64,000 nt of DNA from Chitinophagaceae bacterium. GTDB lineage: Bacteria > Bacteroidota > Bacteroidia > Chitinophagales > Chitinophagaceae. A program made the translations under genes and the position numbers. The DNA is taken from contig JAHBTK010000002.1 of assembly GCA_019638625.1 (NCBI GenBank), forward strand, positions 124,001 through 188,000. Direction: 5' to 3'. Positions 34,979-43,761 of the stretch are shown here, piece after piece. Below the pieces are notes generated by a model. That model was not told where the DNA came from, did no database searches, and saw nothing but the letters and a program-made list of their open reading frames with translations. Every line of letters starts with the position of its first letter. Position 1 is the stretch's first letter.

Positions 34979-35812
34979 TTATGCGAGTAAAGCTTTGAGA
35001 CTATCCTTTACAGGCACATTATCATGAACTATACCCATTAGCACCTTTGTAATGAGAGCTGGGTTGGCATGCTGGATTATATTGCGTCCATAAACAATTC
35101 CGCTTACTCCCTGCTCCATCAGCTTTGATGTCCGGATAATGATTTCTTCATCACTGGCTTTGTTTCCTCCCCTGACCAGAACAGGCGTTGCTCCAGCAAT
35201 TTCAACAACACGATAATAATCATTAATATCATTTGTTGGGTCAGCTTTAATAATATCCGCTCCCAACTCAACTGCCTGCCTCACCAAAGGTAATATTGTT
35301 TTTATATCACCATCTACCATATAGCCTTCTTTTTCAATATTTGGCCTAAACACGAGTGGCTCTATCATCAGGGGCATACTATAAAGATCCGATTCCACTT
35401 TTAATTTCAAAATATTGTCAATACATTGGGCTGTTACTTCAGGAGCACCGGGAATGTTAAACAAATTAACACATAAGCAGGTGGCATCGGCACGTACGGC
35501 CTGCAGAACCGGCCGGCTGATCATCTTGCTGAAAGCGTGTGCCGGCAGCGAAGCTCCATACACATTTGCCACATCTGTGCGCAACACAAGGGAGGGCTTT
35601 TGTTTGCCGGGGATTGACTGCAGGTACTTTAACTGTCCCGGTGTTAATTGAACAGCATCGGGTCCTGCCTTAACAATGGTTTCAACCGCAGATTTGATAT
35701 TTTCTATTCCCTGCAAAAAATTCACCTCGTTGAAAAACCCATGATCTATGGCAACATCAAAACATTTGTTCGATACAGGATTAAAAAGCCTGTTAAGTCT
35801 GTATTGTTTCAT
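34979..35812 (-). CDS. Class I (DhnA/FbaB/LsrF-type) aldolase
   Basis: The protein has 277 residues. It is a Schiff-base aldolase: CFDVAIDHGFFNEVN near the start, LCVNLFNIPGA, then ADIIKADPTND where Lys is the expected Schiff-base residue, and TPVLVRGGNKASDEEI and GVSGIVYGRNI, which bind phosphate. Relatives cleave fructose-bisphosphate, phospho-AI-2 or related ketose phosphates. It is the last gene of a tight four-gene operon (gaps of 9, 20 and 8 bases) with an aminotransferase, a PfkB kinase and a FucI/AraA-like isomerase, so the natural substrate is probably the ketose phosphate made by that kinase. Confidence 0.85.
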   Translation of the reverse strand: MKQYRLNRLFNPVSNKCFDVAIDHGFFNEVNFLQGIENIKSAVETIVKAGPDAVQLTPGQLKYLQSIPGKQKPSLVLRTDVANVYGASLPAHAFSKMISRPVLQAVRADATCLCVNLFNIPGAPEVTAQCIDNILKLKVESDLYSMPLMIEPLVFRPNIEKEGYMVDGDIKTILPLVRQAVELGADIIKADPTNDINDYYRVVEIAGATPVLVRGGNKASDEEIIIRTSKLMEQGVSGIVYGRNIIQHANPALITKVLMGIVHDNVPVKDSLKALLA

Positions 35813-35821
35813 TGAAATAAG

Positions 35822-37210
35822 TTATGCTCTATACCCAAATTCATATTCAACTTCTGCAATTGCTTCCTCAATAATATCCATCCCCATTTTAGCATATTTC
35901 TCATCCATGATCAGTGGCGGAGACATACGGAGGATATGTCCGGCAGGGATCCATGCGAGCCCTTTCCTGAAAGCTTTTTGATATACTAAATTACCGGCTT
36001 CGGGAAAAGGCTCTTTTGTGTTTTTGTCTTTCACCAGTTCTATACCTAATAAAAACCCTTTACCTTTAACATCTCCGATGATAGGATGCTCTTCTTTCAT
36101 CTTTTTCATCCGCGTCATAAAAAAATTGCCGACGGAACGAACATTTTCCAGAATATTTTCGTCTTCAATTACTTCTATGGATGCCAGCGCCGCGGCGCAG
36201 GCCATCGGGTTACCTCCATAGCTTGATGACGCAGATATCTTTTCGAGCGATCCGCCATTTCCTTCACTTACTACCATCGCTGTGACAGGAAATCCGTTAC
36301 CAAACGACTTGCCAAAAGTTACAATATCAGGGATCACTCCCCAGTGATTCAGGGTAAGCCACTCTCCTGTGCGCCCCATACCGGCCAATACTTCATCGTC
36401 ATACAGGAGAATATGATGCTTTTCACACAAGGATTTTACCTTAGGGAAGAAATCATCAGGGGGAAATATACTTCCCGCCCATCCCTGGGCAGGCTCTAAA
36501 ACAAATGCAGCGACATTCCCTACAGTTGCCTCAACTAAAAATTGTTCATAAAAGCGTATATACGCATCTGTATCAATGCTGCCATCAGCTTTGCTCCAGA
36601 GAGGGCGATAGGGATCAGGACGTGGAACCATATAGAACCCTGCAGACCGGGTAGGTCCATAGCTGAACGTTTCCCCGCGATACATTTGTGCACAACTTAC
36701 AGCACCTAATGTTTTCCCATGGAAATCACGGTAAGCTGAAATAAATTCGTGCTTCCCGCTAATAGCCCTTGCAGCCCGGATCGCGGCTTCTACGGCGGTA
36801 GTCCCATCGGAATATAACTGAATGGCATTTAGCTTTCCCGGTAATATGGCAGCCATCTTTTCCATCAGTTTTTCTTTTACCGGAGTGGAGAAATCGTGTA
36901 CATTCATCAGCTTTTTTGCCCAAAAGGAAATGGCTTCTGATACTTTTGGATGGCAATGTCCCAGGGAAGCGACATAAATTCCTGATGAGAAATCAAGATA
37001 TTTATTTCCATCAACGTCTGTTAAAGTAATACCAAATCCTTCTTTGAAGCTTACAGGAAACAGTTTTACTTGGGAGCTGAGTCCCTTCATATGCCTGGCA
37101 GTATTAGCATGTATGATCCTTGATTTTGGACCAGGTGTTTCTGTTATTAGATGAGGTATGTCCGCCGCGCTTTGTTTCCACCAATCTGAAGACGTATTTA
37201 AGCTATCCAT
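35822..37210 (-). CDS. Class III PLP aminotransferase
   Basis: The protein has 462 residues, normal length. Features of the class III (omega-amino) group: GKYLDFSSGIYVASLGHCHPKV-type substrate entry, FHGKTLGAVSCAQMYRG, LYDDEVLAGMGRTGEWL with the PLP-binding Asp, and the PLP Lys in IVTFGKSFGNGFPVTAMV. Such enzymes move an amino group between an aldehyde or ketone and an amino donor. Inside a sugar isomerase-kinase-aldolase operon, it may act on an amino or aldehyde group of the substrate or of the aldolase product. The exact reaction is unknown. Confidence 0.9.
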   Translation of the reverse strand: MDSLNTSSDWWKQSAADIPHLITETPGPKSRIIHANTARHMKGLSSQVKLFPVSFKEGFGITLTDVDGNKYLDFSSGIYVASLGHCHPKVSEAISFWAKKLMNVHDFSTPVKEKLMEKMAAILPGKLNAIQLYSDGTTAVEAAIRAARAISGKHEFISAYRDFHGKTLGAVSCAQMYRGETFSYGPTRSAGFYMVPRPDPYRPLWSKADGSIDTDAYIRFYEQFLVEATVGNVAAFVLEPAQGWAGSIFPPDDFFPKVKSLCEKHHILLYDDEVLAGMGRTGEWLTLNHWGVIPDIVTFGKSFGNGFPVTAMVVSEGNGGSLEKISASSSYGGNPMACAAALASIEVIEDENILENVRSVGNFFMTRMKKMKEEHPIIGDVKGKGFLLGIELVKDKNTKEPFPEAGNLVYQKAFRKGLAWIPAGHILRMSPPLIMDEKYAKMGMDIIEEAIAEVEYEFGYRA

Positions 37211-37230
37211 ATGTATTGTTTAGTGATGTC

Positions 37231-38415
37231 TCAATTTTTTTGCAGTATTTCTTTTCCGAGTAAGTTATTGTTTCTTGAAAGTTTTAAATTGACTACCTCC
37301 GTATTCTCAAGCTCTAAAGATTTATACATCTGCTCCCAGTTATCCAGTTCGTTGTAAATATCAGAGCAGTATAGATTGTTCCTGCCGGCCATAGTCGCAA
37401 ATTTTAAGGAACGCTCCGGGCTTTCTCCATCAAGGATGGCCGATAAAAAGGCTGCCGAAGCAGTGTCGCCTGCACCAGAGGCATTTTTTACTTTCGTTTG
37501 ATCAATGGGGTAGGCATCACACCAAAGCTCCTGGTTGCTCCACTGTTCTTCCTGTAAATTAAAGCCTGACCTTTCATTTAAAAGTGATACATCTCCCGTT
37601 GCCAGATATGCCCCGCGGCGTCCTGCTTTTATGAGTACTATTTTGGCCCCGGCATCAATGATGTGCTTTCCTGCTTCCCGTATAGTCGCAATGGTAACCA
37701 GCTCGATAATATCAGAACCTCCAGCATTTAAATTTATTGCTGCATATTCTTCAGGCATTATTATCTGAAGCGCTTCCTCAAGGCTAGGGACAAAAATGTC
37801 TGTATACGGCAGTATTCTTTTTATCGTTTCCGACCAGTCTATTTTACCTGATTCGCTTTCAGGGTCTACCAGGCTAAAGTCGAGTGAGGTAGCCACCCCC
37901 ATTCGCTGTACTACGGAAAATAACTCAAGCAACTGGGCCCCTTCTTTTACATAAAATTGTTTTAACAGCGGCGGATATCCGAAATGAAACAACCTGCATT
38001 TTGCTACAGCATCAAAATCAATATGCTTCATTCCGAATAAATGACTGCAGCCGGGCGATTCCAGGAAGATGCGATCCACACCCGGGAGCGCAATAACAAG
38101 CCCCAGGGCCGTGCCTTCGCCTTCAATTGTTTTTACGCCGGTTAAAAGGTTGCTTTGATCTAAGAACGTCAGGGCAATTTTCCCCGCAAAATCATTCCCG
38201 ATTAATCCGTTCAAAAAAACGCTTTTCGAGAATTTTTTCATCGCCATCCCAACGTTTGCCACAGCGCCTCCCATTACATAGGTAAGCCCGGCGATTTCTA
38301 TTAATTTACCTGGTTTCAGAAGTTCGGAAATATTGGTAAATGATTTATTTGTTTTGAACTCAGGAGTCAGGTCAACGCAGATATATCCCGCAATAACAGC
38401 ATCATATTTCTTCAT
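37231..38415 (-). CDS. PfkB/ribokinase-family carbohydrate kinase
   Basis: The protein has 394 residues, longer than most (about 310). The N-terminal motif is GGAVANVGMAMKKFSKSVFLNGLIGNDFAG, and the catalytic anion hole is NASGAGDTASAAFLSAILDG with the base Asp. Extra sequence sits before the second motif (about residues 285-310, SGFNLQEEQWSNQELWCDAYPI) and at the C-terminus. Members phosphorylate sugars at the primary hydroxyl. The tight operon with an isomerase-like protein and an aldolase suggests it makes the ketose phosphate split by the aldolase. Confidence 0.9.
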   Translation of the reverse strand: MKKYDAVIAGYICVDLTPEFKTNKSFTNISELLKPGKLIEIAGLTYVMGGAVANVGMAMKKFSKSVFLNGLIGNDFAGKIALTFLDQSNLLTGVKTIEGEGTALGLVIALPGVDRIFLESPGCSHLFGMKHIDFDAVAKCRLFHFGYPPLLKQFYVKEGAQLLELFSVVQRMGVATSLDFSLVDPESESGKIDWSETIKRILPYTDIFVPSLEEALQIIMPEEYAAINLNAGGSDIIELVTIATIREAGKHIIDAGAKIVLIKAGRRGAYLATGDVSLLNERSGFNLQEEQWSNQELWCDAYPIDQTKVKNASGAGDTASAAFLSAILDGESPERSLKFATMAGRNNLYCSDIYNELDNWEQMYKSLELENTEVVNLKLSRNNNLLGKEILQKN

Positions 38416-38423
38416 GTCTGCAG

Positions 38424-39788
38424 TTAGATTACTTTAATATTTTTCAGATAACAGAAATCAGCTATTTTTTGAACATGATCCCCATAAACAAGTATATAAT
38501 GCTGCCCGGAAATTTTTTGTGCAAACGCTTCCACCGGCGTATCAAGAAATATTTCCAGGCTTGGAAGCTGGGGTGCCGGTTGGTCCCAACCCGCTTCCTC
38601 CCATGATCTGAATCTTCCTTCACCGGTACATATATGCATGGTATACTGGTCTGCAGTATTAGAGAGCCGCGCAATAGTGACCGGTCCGGTTTTGACGGCC
38701 GAAATATTCAGCAACCCGCCGCTTATACCGCCAAAAGCTGCTCTCGTAACTTTTACTTTCCCCTCCACTATTTCGGAGGGAACAAAATCAGGCACTCCCA
38801 TTAACACGCTTTCCTCCAGGAAGTCATAAAATTCTAAATAAGCCGCACATTGTCCTGTAAGATGCTTAATAACCAGTTGGGTAACAGCTCCCATCACATC
38901 ATTCTCGGGAATGGTACTTAGTTTCATCTCATCAGAAAGAAGCATGAAGATCATTGCCGGGGGATAATTCAGGATTTTTTTCATCCCGTCAACATCTTTC
39001 AATGATATTCCATCCAGATGATTACCCTCGGCAATTTTTTTAATGGCGAGATAATAAGCAATTCCCTTTTTTAAGAACCCCTCTTCAACAGGTTTAACAA
39101 ATTCCCATTCCTGTTTAACCTTTTTCAGTACATTCAATACTTCGTTTTCTTCAACAGCTTCGCTGAGTTGCAGCATTTCGAGCATTTCGAAAAAATCAAT
39201 TTCCACGCCCAGTACAGCTTTCAGCGATAGCCCTTCATAAAGTGTATTATAAAGTTTCATGTCGCGGAATCCGATCATACCTACCTTTGTATTTTCAATT
39301 GACTTTACTGCAGAGGCGGCAATCCCAAAACTTCTTATTTTTTCCAGTGGGGATGGTTTTCCAATAATATTATAGAAGTATTTAAACTTATATCCCAAGT
39401 CCCCAAATACCTTCCGCAGCGCAGTAGTACCGGCCTGGGCTGCAGCTGTAACAATACGCCCATTTTCAATATGCCCTGCAAGCCCCCACAGGATCATTGG
39501 CTTTGTCTTGAACTCATTTGTAAGGGAAATAACTGCATGAGATGGGATCCAGCCGGCGAGGCAAATGATCAGTACATCAAAATCCTTTCTCTTAAATTGG
39601 TTTATGGCGTGTTTAACATCAGCTCCTTTTGGATCGTCCGTAATCACCTCTGTAGTTATGATTTCAAATCCAAGCGACCTGACTTCTTCTAACGCAACCG
39701 AACATTTTTCCTTAATTAACGGAAGGGGAGAGTTTACTTCTCCAAATCCTGCAAAAGCAGCATTAACCAGAGCTTTCTTTTTTCCCAT
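38424..39788 (-). CDS. L-fucose/L-arabinose isomerase-like protein
   Basis: The protein has 454 residues and has the FucI/AraA (COG2407) pattern: an N-terminal Rossmann-like domain (DVLIICLAGWIPSHAVISL, MILWGLAG), a second domain with VGMIGFRDMKLYNTLYEG, a metal Glu region IPENDVMGAVTQLVIKHLTGQ, and a C-terminal QHYILVYGDHVQKIADFC end. The HC segment that usually follows the second metal ligand is not there; GVPDFVP takes its place, so the reaction may differ from simple fucose or arabinose isomerisation. It is the first gene of the tight four-gene operon and likely converts an aldose to a ketose. Confidence 0.8.
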   Translation of the reverse strand: MGKKKALVNAAFAGFGEVNSPLPLIKEKCSVALEEVRSLGFEIITTEVITDDPKGADVKHAINQFKRKDFDVLIICLAGWIPSHAVISLTNEFKTKPMILWGLAGHIENGRIVTAAAQAGTTALRKVFGDLGYKFKYFYNIIGKPSPLEKIRSFGIAASAVKSIENTKVGMIGFRDMKLYNTLYEGLSLKAVLGVEIDFFEMLEMLQLSEAVEENEVLNVLKKVKQEWEFVKPVEEGFLKKGIAYYLAIKKIAEGNHLDGISLKDVDGMKKILNYPPAMIFMLLSDEMKLSTIPENDVMGAVTQLVIKHLTGQCAAYLEFYDFLEESVLMGVPDFVPSEIVEGKVKVTRAAFGGISGGLLNISAVKTGPVTIARLSNTADQYTMHICTGEGRFRSWEEAGWDQPAPQLPSLEIFLDTPVEAFAQKISGQHYILVYGDHVQKIADFCYLKNIKVI

Positions 39789-39983
39789 TAGTGTAAATAA
39801 TTTTCAATGTAACGACACTGCTGGTGCTACGTGAATCATAATATGCCTGTCATTTAGTGAATAAATTCACCATTCGCTATTGCCCATTCACCCGGATAAT
39901 ACGACATACTATAATTAACTCAACACTGCATGGCCAGGCATATCTCAGCCTCGCATCGTAGTCAAATTTTATTTTGGATTTTC

Positions 39984-41210
39984 TTAAACTATTATACTTT
40001 GTTTTTTACGCACATTTACATTATTGACGATTGCCACAAAGAGCAAATAGAGGATACATGCAACCGGCACCAGGAACGCAGCCTGGATGGAAATACTATC
40101 TGCTACCATACCCATTATCGGAGGAATAAAAGCGCCTCCGGTTATAGCTGATACCATTAAGCCTGATAACTCATTGGCGTGACCAGGCATGTATTCTATA
40201 GTTATTGAAAATAAAAGAGGAAAAATATTCGCAAATCCCAATCCAATAACAAAAATCCCAAATAACGTTAATGCAAATGAATCGCTGAAGATCAGCATGA
40301 AACCCACAAATGAAAATAAAACAGTAAATAACAATAATCGTGCGGGCGCTATCCGTGACATGATCCATGCCCCCAAAAACCTGCCGGACAGAATAGGCAG
40401 GTAAAAAAGCGACCAGCCGATCAGTAAACCTATTTTCTCGACGGATACATTATACCTTTCCTTTAATAAAATGGGTACATAAGCACTCATCGCTATTTCA
40501 ATTCCACAATAAATAAAGATGCCGATAACCATGGTCAATATGTAACCATTTTTAAGTAGCCTGAAGCATGATCTGACCGTTGCATGTTTGTCTGTGTCAT
40601 TTCCTTCCCCGATGCGGAGCATGTTCAACCATATAATGCCGGTTAAAACAATTCCTGCAAAAACCGGGAATAGTATGCTCCAATCCAGTCCGAACGCACG
40701 AAGCATGACGACAGGCAGAAGAAAACCTAACGAAGAACCTACAGTAATAAAAGATTGCGCAAACGACAAATTTTTGGGATACTGACCTGGTTCGGAAAAA
40801 TCCCGCATGATCGGGTTTCCGGAAACCTGGAGAATAGCGCCACCAGCCCCCAACATCAGGATCGCTGCCAGTATCTTATAAAATTGCGCTAAGGAGCTGC
40901 GGTCAATTATCATGTCCCCCGACATTCCCGATATAATGGGAATGAAAAGCCCGATAAGTGCAATTGACAACCCCAGGTTCATAATGAATTTTTTCCCTTT
41001 TTTATCCTGTAACAAACCTGTGGGTATTGAGAGCAGACCATACATCATATAACCTAACATCGGCAGCAACGATGCTATGGTAGTTGATATTTTAAATGAT
41101 TCTTTTGCCAGGCTGACCATAGGTCCTACTGAATCAATGAGCCCCATCGTCAAAAAGATCATATAAACCGGCAACGTCCTTATTTTCATATCAGAATAGT
41201 TTTGGGACAT
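39984..41210 (-). CDS. MFS sugar transporter (FucP/NagP-like)
   Basis: The protein has 408 residues with about 12 predicted transmembrane helices. It starts MKIRTLPVYMIFLTMGLIDSVGPMVSLAKESF-like sequence and has the helix 2-3 loop PTGLLQDKKGKKFIMNLG, and GGAILQVSGNPIMRDFS in the middle, a layout found in FucP/NagP-type sugar:proton symporters. The gene is 195 bases upstream of the isomerase operon, and 218 bases downstream of the unassigned TIM-barrel-like protein gene. It is expected to bring the mono- or disaccharide released by the periplasmic enzymes into the cytoplasm. Confidence 0.85.
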   Translation of the reverse strand: MSQNYSDMKIRTLPVYMIFLTMGLIDSVGPMVSLAKESFKISTTIASLLPMLGYMMYGLLSIPTGLLQDKKGKKFIMNLGLSIALIGLFIPIISGMSGDMIIDRSSLAQFYKILAAILMLGAGGAILQVSGNPIMRDFSEPGQYPKNLSFAQSFITVGSSLGFLLPVVMLRAFGLDWSILFPVFAGIVLTGIIWLNMLRIGEGNDTDKHATVRSCFRLLKNGYILTMVIGIFIYCGIEIAMSAYVPILLKERYNVSVEKIGLLIGWSLFYLPILSGRFLGAWIMSRIAPARLLLFTVLFSFVGFMLIFSDSFALTLFGIFVIGLGFANIFPLLFSITIEYMPGHANELSGLMVSAITGGAFIPPIMGMVADSISIQAAFLVPVACILYLLFVAIVNNVNVRKKQSIIV

Positions 41211-41302
41211 ATGACTTCATATGCTTCCTTAGAATTGCAGCTATTCTGCAATCCAGAAACAAAACTATCTGATTATAAGTTTTTAATAAACTACTGGTTT
41301 TC

Positions 41303-41316
41303 CAAATTATGACACT
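41303..41316 (-). promoter_or_regulatory. Relative of the shared upstream element, copy C
   Basis: CAAATTATGACACT matches 13 of 14 bases of CAAATCATGACACT at 30689-30702, which runs into copy A. It lies 93 bases upstream of the MFS gene. Copies A and B share the 3' half and A and C the 5' half. A dyad ATTGCAG/CTGCAAT (41234-41252) lies between it and the gene. Confidence 0.35.
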
Positions 41317-41428
41317 ATATATACTTCTTTATCTGTAAAAACCGTAGCTGCTTACAATTATATACCTGCCTGTTTTATATATAAAGCTTCCTTCTTGAGG
41401 TGTAAATGAAAAGTTTGTAATAATGTGT

Positions 41429-43711
41429 TTATCGCTTTAGCCGGTGAAGAAGATAGTTGCAATTGATGACTTTTTCAACAAGATCCTGCAAAACGTAATA
41501 ATATTGATTTGAAGCTTCGTAACCAATCCGGGAATCTCTGCTGCATATCTCAAACAATTCGGAAGCAAGCTGTATTTCCTGTTTTAATATATGGCGCAAT
41601 TCTTCCCTGAGCTTACTTTTATTCTGGGGCGAAAGATTATTCGCCAATAGCTTATCCCGACCAACAACGTAGGCAATCTGATTGGCAACCGAAGCAAAAT
41701 GTAAATATGCTGCTTTAGCGATATCTTCATCAGACATGGCATTGGCCCGGTGTAAGCTGTCGGACAAGGCAACTACCTGTTTAAAGTAATCAAGCCCATC
41801 GTGCCAACCGTCAGCAACCTTTTTGAACTGTTCCATAAAAATGTTCTCAGGGTATATGCCTTTCCAGCTTTTCAGGTCATCATATGGAAATCCGACCATC
41901 GTAGCCTTATACCCTGTCGGTTGTTCATACAGCAAATTTGCAGGGCCATATTGTTGTGGGGCACTGTATAACGTGCCACCGCTATACGGATATTGTTCAA
42001 ATGCATTGCTGAATGCCGTCCATGCCTTACGTGCTGCCTTTACAGCAAGCTTCCCGTACCTTTCTCCGGCAAGGTCATTCAACACTTCCTCCTTTAAAAG
42101 TTCGGGATGATTTGAGAGACGGTCGGCAATTTCCAGGTTGGGAGAAGGATAGCCTCCAAGAGACCAACTTAGCATCAGTCCGTCTGTTTTTGCATCTGAA
42201 AGCGCTGACATATGACGTGCAACAAGGTCAGGCACCGGCAGCCAGGGAACAGAAGAAAGTTCCCATGTATTGTTGACCTGCACTTTGGCCACTGTTTTCA
42301 ACCCTCTCTCTTTTGCCCATTTCCAGTGCTGCAATGCCCTTGGTCCCGGACCTACCACAGATATGGAGTATTCAACCACTTCTGAAGCCACCCCTCCACG
42401 CTCAACCGGCTTAGCCCATTCGCTGACAGACATAAGAAATACGGCATCGGGTAAGGCGGCAATTACATCCGGAGCAAGCCCGTGATTATGCCAGCCCCAA
42501 TCCCATACTATTACTTTGGCATCCGGGTTACCTCTATGAACACCTTCTTCTATAGTACGGTTTACCCCAGCTATAATTTCAGCATAGCTTTGCCTGCTGC
42601 AACGCCCGCAGCCCCTCTGATTTCCATGTGATGCGCAATTGGTAAAATTTTCTGAGGCTGTTATAGTCAGCACACCTCCCAATCCGGGCACATTTGAAAA
42701 AACATATGCCAGTGCGTCTTTCATCCATTGTTGAACTTCCTTACTGCTGGTGCACATGGCATAATAATTCCCTTCTTTTGTGCCCCTTACCTGCTCTCTG
42801 TTACTAAAAAAAACAGCATCCATTGCTCTCGGCTCATTCATGTACAGATAAATATCTATGCCATATTTTTTTGCCCGATTAACAATCCTATTTAGATTTT
42901 GCATGCGTAACGCATGACCTGCTCCAAACTCAGGAAATATAATGTGGCCTGGCGCGATCTGATTCAAAACTACATGCATCCAGATTCCGTTAACCCCACT
43001 TTGAGCCAGCTTTTCCAGCAAACCATCCGGGTACAGATCCTGCAGGGTATCAGAAAGAGGATCACCATAGGTGCCAAAATAGGAATAAACAAGCCTTACA
43101 TCCCTATTCTTACCCTGCTGATAAACATTTTCTTTTTTATTTCTGGAAGCATATTTTAACCCATCAACAAACTGAAAGGGAGTGCAGGTATTTTGCCCCT
43201 GAAAATACTGTTGAGCAATATGTTTTATTTTTAAAGCACCCCTGATCACTTTTTTATCCGGAGGGGAATACTTCAGCTCCTCAATCTCAGGTTTTAAGTT
43301 GCCGAGTTTTATGAACAAACCATCATCTTCCTTTAAAGCAACGGACAGCTCATCACTATTCATGTTAAGCAGCGTAAGCAATTGAGCGTAGGATAATAAA
43401 TGCCAGTTTCTTCTTATAACGGTTATATATATACGCCGATCAAAACCGGGTTCTTTAGGCTGATAAGAAGGGAGACCCATGGAGGATGCTATTTCAATAA
43501 TATCCGAAGCATTGCACCCTATTGTCCTGCCCATTGTTTCGGGACTGACAAGGTTCCAGTTTCTCCATACAAAAGCGTGTAACCTGTCGGGGAAATGTGG
43601 TACGGGTATAGCCTGTGGATGGCTTCCCAAAGGCAATACTCCTTTCTGGCCTGAGGTGGGCTTATAACACAGCAACCCAAGAATCATTAAAAAAGAAATT
43701 GTTCTTTTCAT
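41429..43711 (-). CDS. Secreted glycosidase-like protein of unassigned family
   Basis: The protein has 760 residues from the ATG at 43711, which gives a signal peptide (MKRTISFLMILGLLCYKPTSGQ); the frame extends 16 residues further upstream without one. Residues from about 40 to 150 hold two similar repeats: FVWRNWNLVSPETMGRTIGC... and VIRRNWHLLSYAQLLTLLNM.... The middle looks like a TIM barrel: VNGIWMHVVLN, YGIDIYLYMNEPRAMD, GGVLTITASENFTNC, GNPDAKVIVWDWGWHNHG, VPDLVARHMSALSD. Candidate acids are Glu in ITASENF and Asp in VIVWDWGW. The cluster CASHGNQRGCGRCS has three Cys and may bind metal or form disulfides. The C-terminal 200 residues are helical. It lies directly downstream of the GH109-like gene. 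I cannot place it in a numbered family. Confidence 0.75.
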   Translation of the reverse strand: MKRTISFLMILGLLCYKPTSGQKGVLPLGSHPQAIPVPHFPDRLHAFVWRNWNLVSPETMGRTIGCNASDIIEIASSMGLPSYQPKEPGFDRRIYITVIRRNWHLLSYAQLLTLLNMNSDELSVALKEDDGLFIKLGNLKPEIEELKYSPPDKKVIRGALKIKHIAQQYFQGQNTCTPFQFVDGLKYASRNKKENVYQQGKNRDVRLVYSYFGTYGDPLSDTLQDLYPDGLLEKLAQSGVNGIWMHVVLNQIAPGHIIFPEFGAGHALRMQNLNRIVNRAKKYGIDIYLYMNEPRAMDAVFFSNREQVRGTKEGNYYAMCTSSKEVQQWMKDALAYVFSNVPGLGGVLTITASENFTNCASHGNQRGCGRCSRQSYAEIIAGVNRTIEEGVHRGNPDAKVIVWDWGWHNHGLAPDVIAALPDAVFLMSVSEWAKPVERGGVASEVVEYSISVVGPGPRALQHWKWAKERGLKTVAKVQVNNTWELSSVPWLPVPDLVARHMSALSDAKTDGLMLSWSLGGYPSPNLEIADRLSNHPELLKEEVLNDLAGERYGKLAVKAARKAWTAFSNAFEQYPYSGGTLYSAPQQYGPANLLYEQPTGYKATMVGFPYDDLKSWKGIYPENIFMEQFKKVADGWHDGLDYFKQVVALSDSLHRANAMSDEDIAKAAYLHFASVANQIAYVVGRDKLLANNLSPQNKSKLREELRHILKQEIQLASELFEICSRDSRIGYEASNQYYYVLQDLVEKVINCNYLLHRLKR

Positions 43712-43761
43712 ACAAAAAATTTTGATTTCATTGAAATCTTCTACATACAGGGAGATCAATT

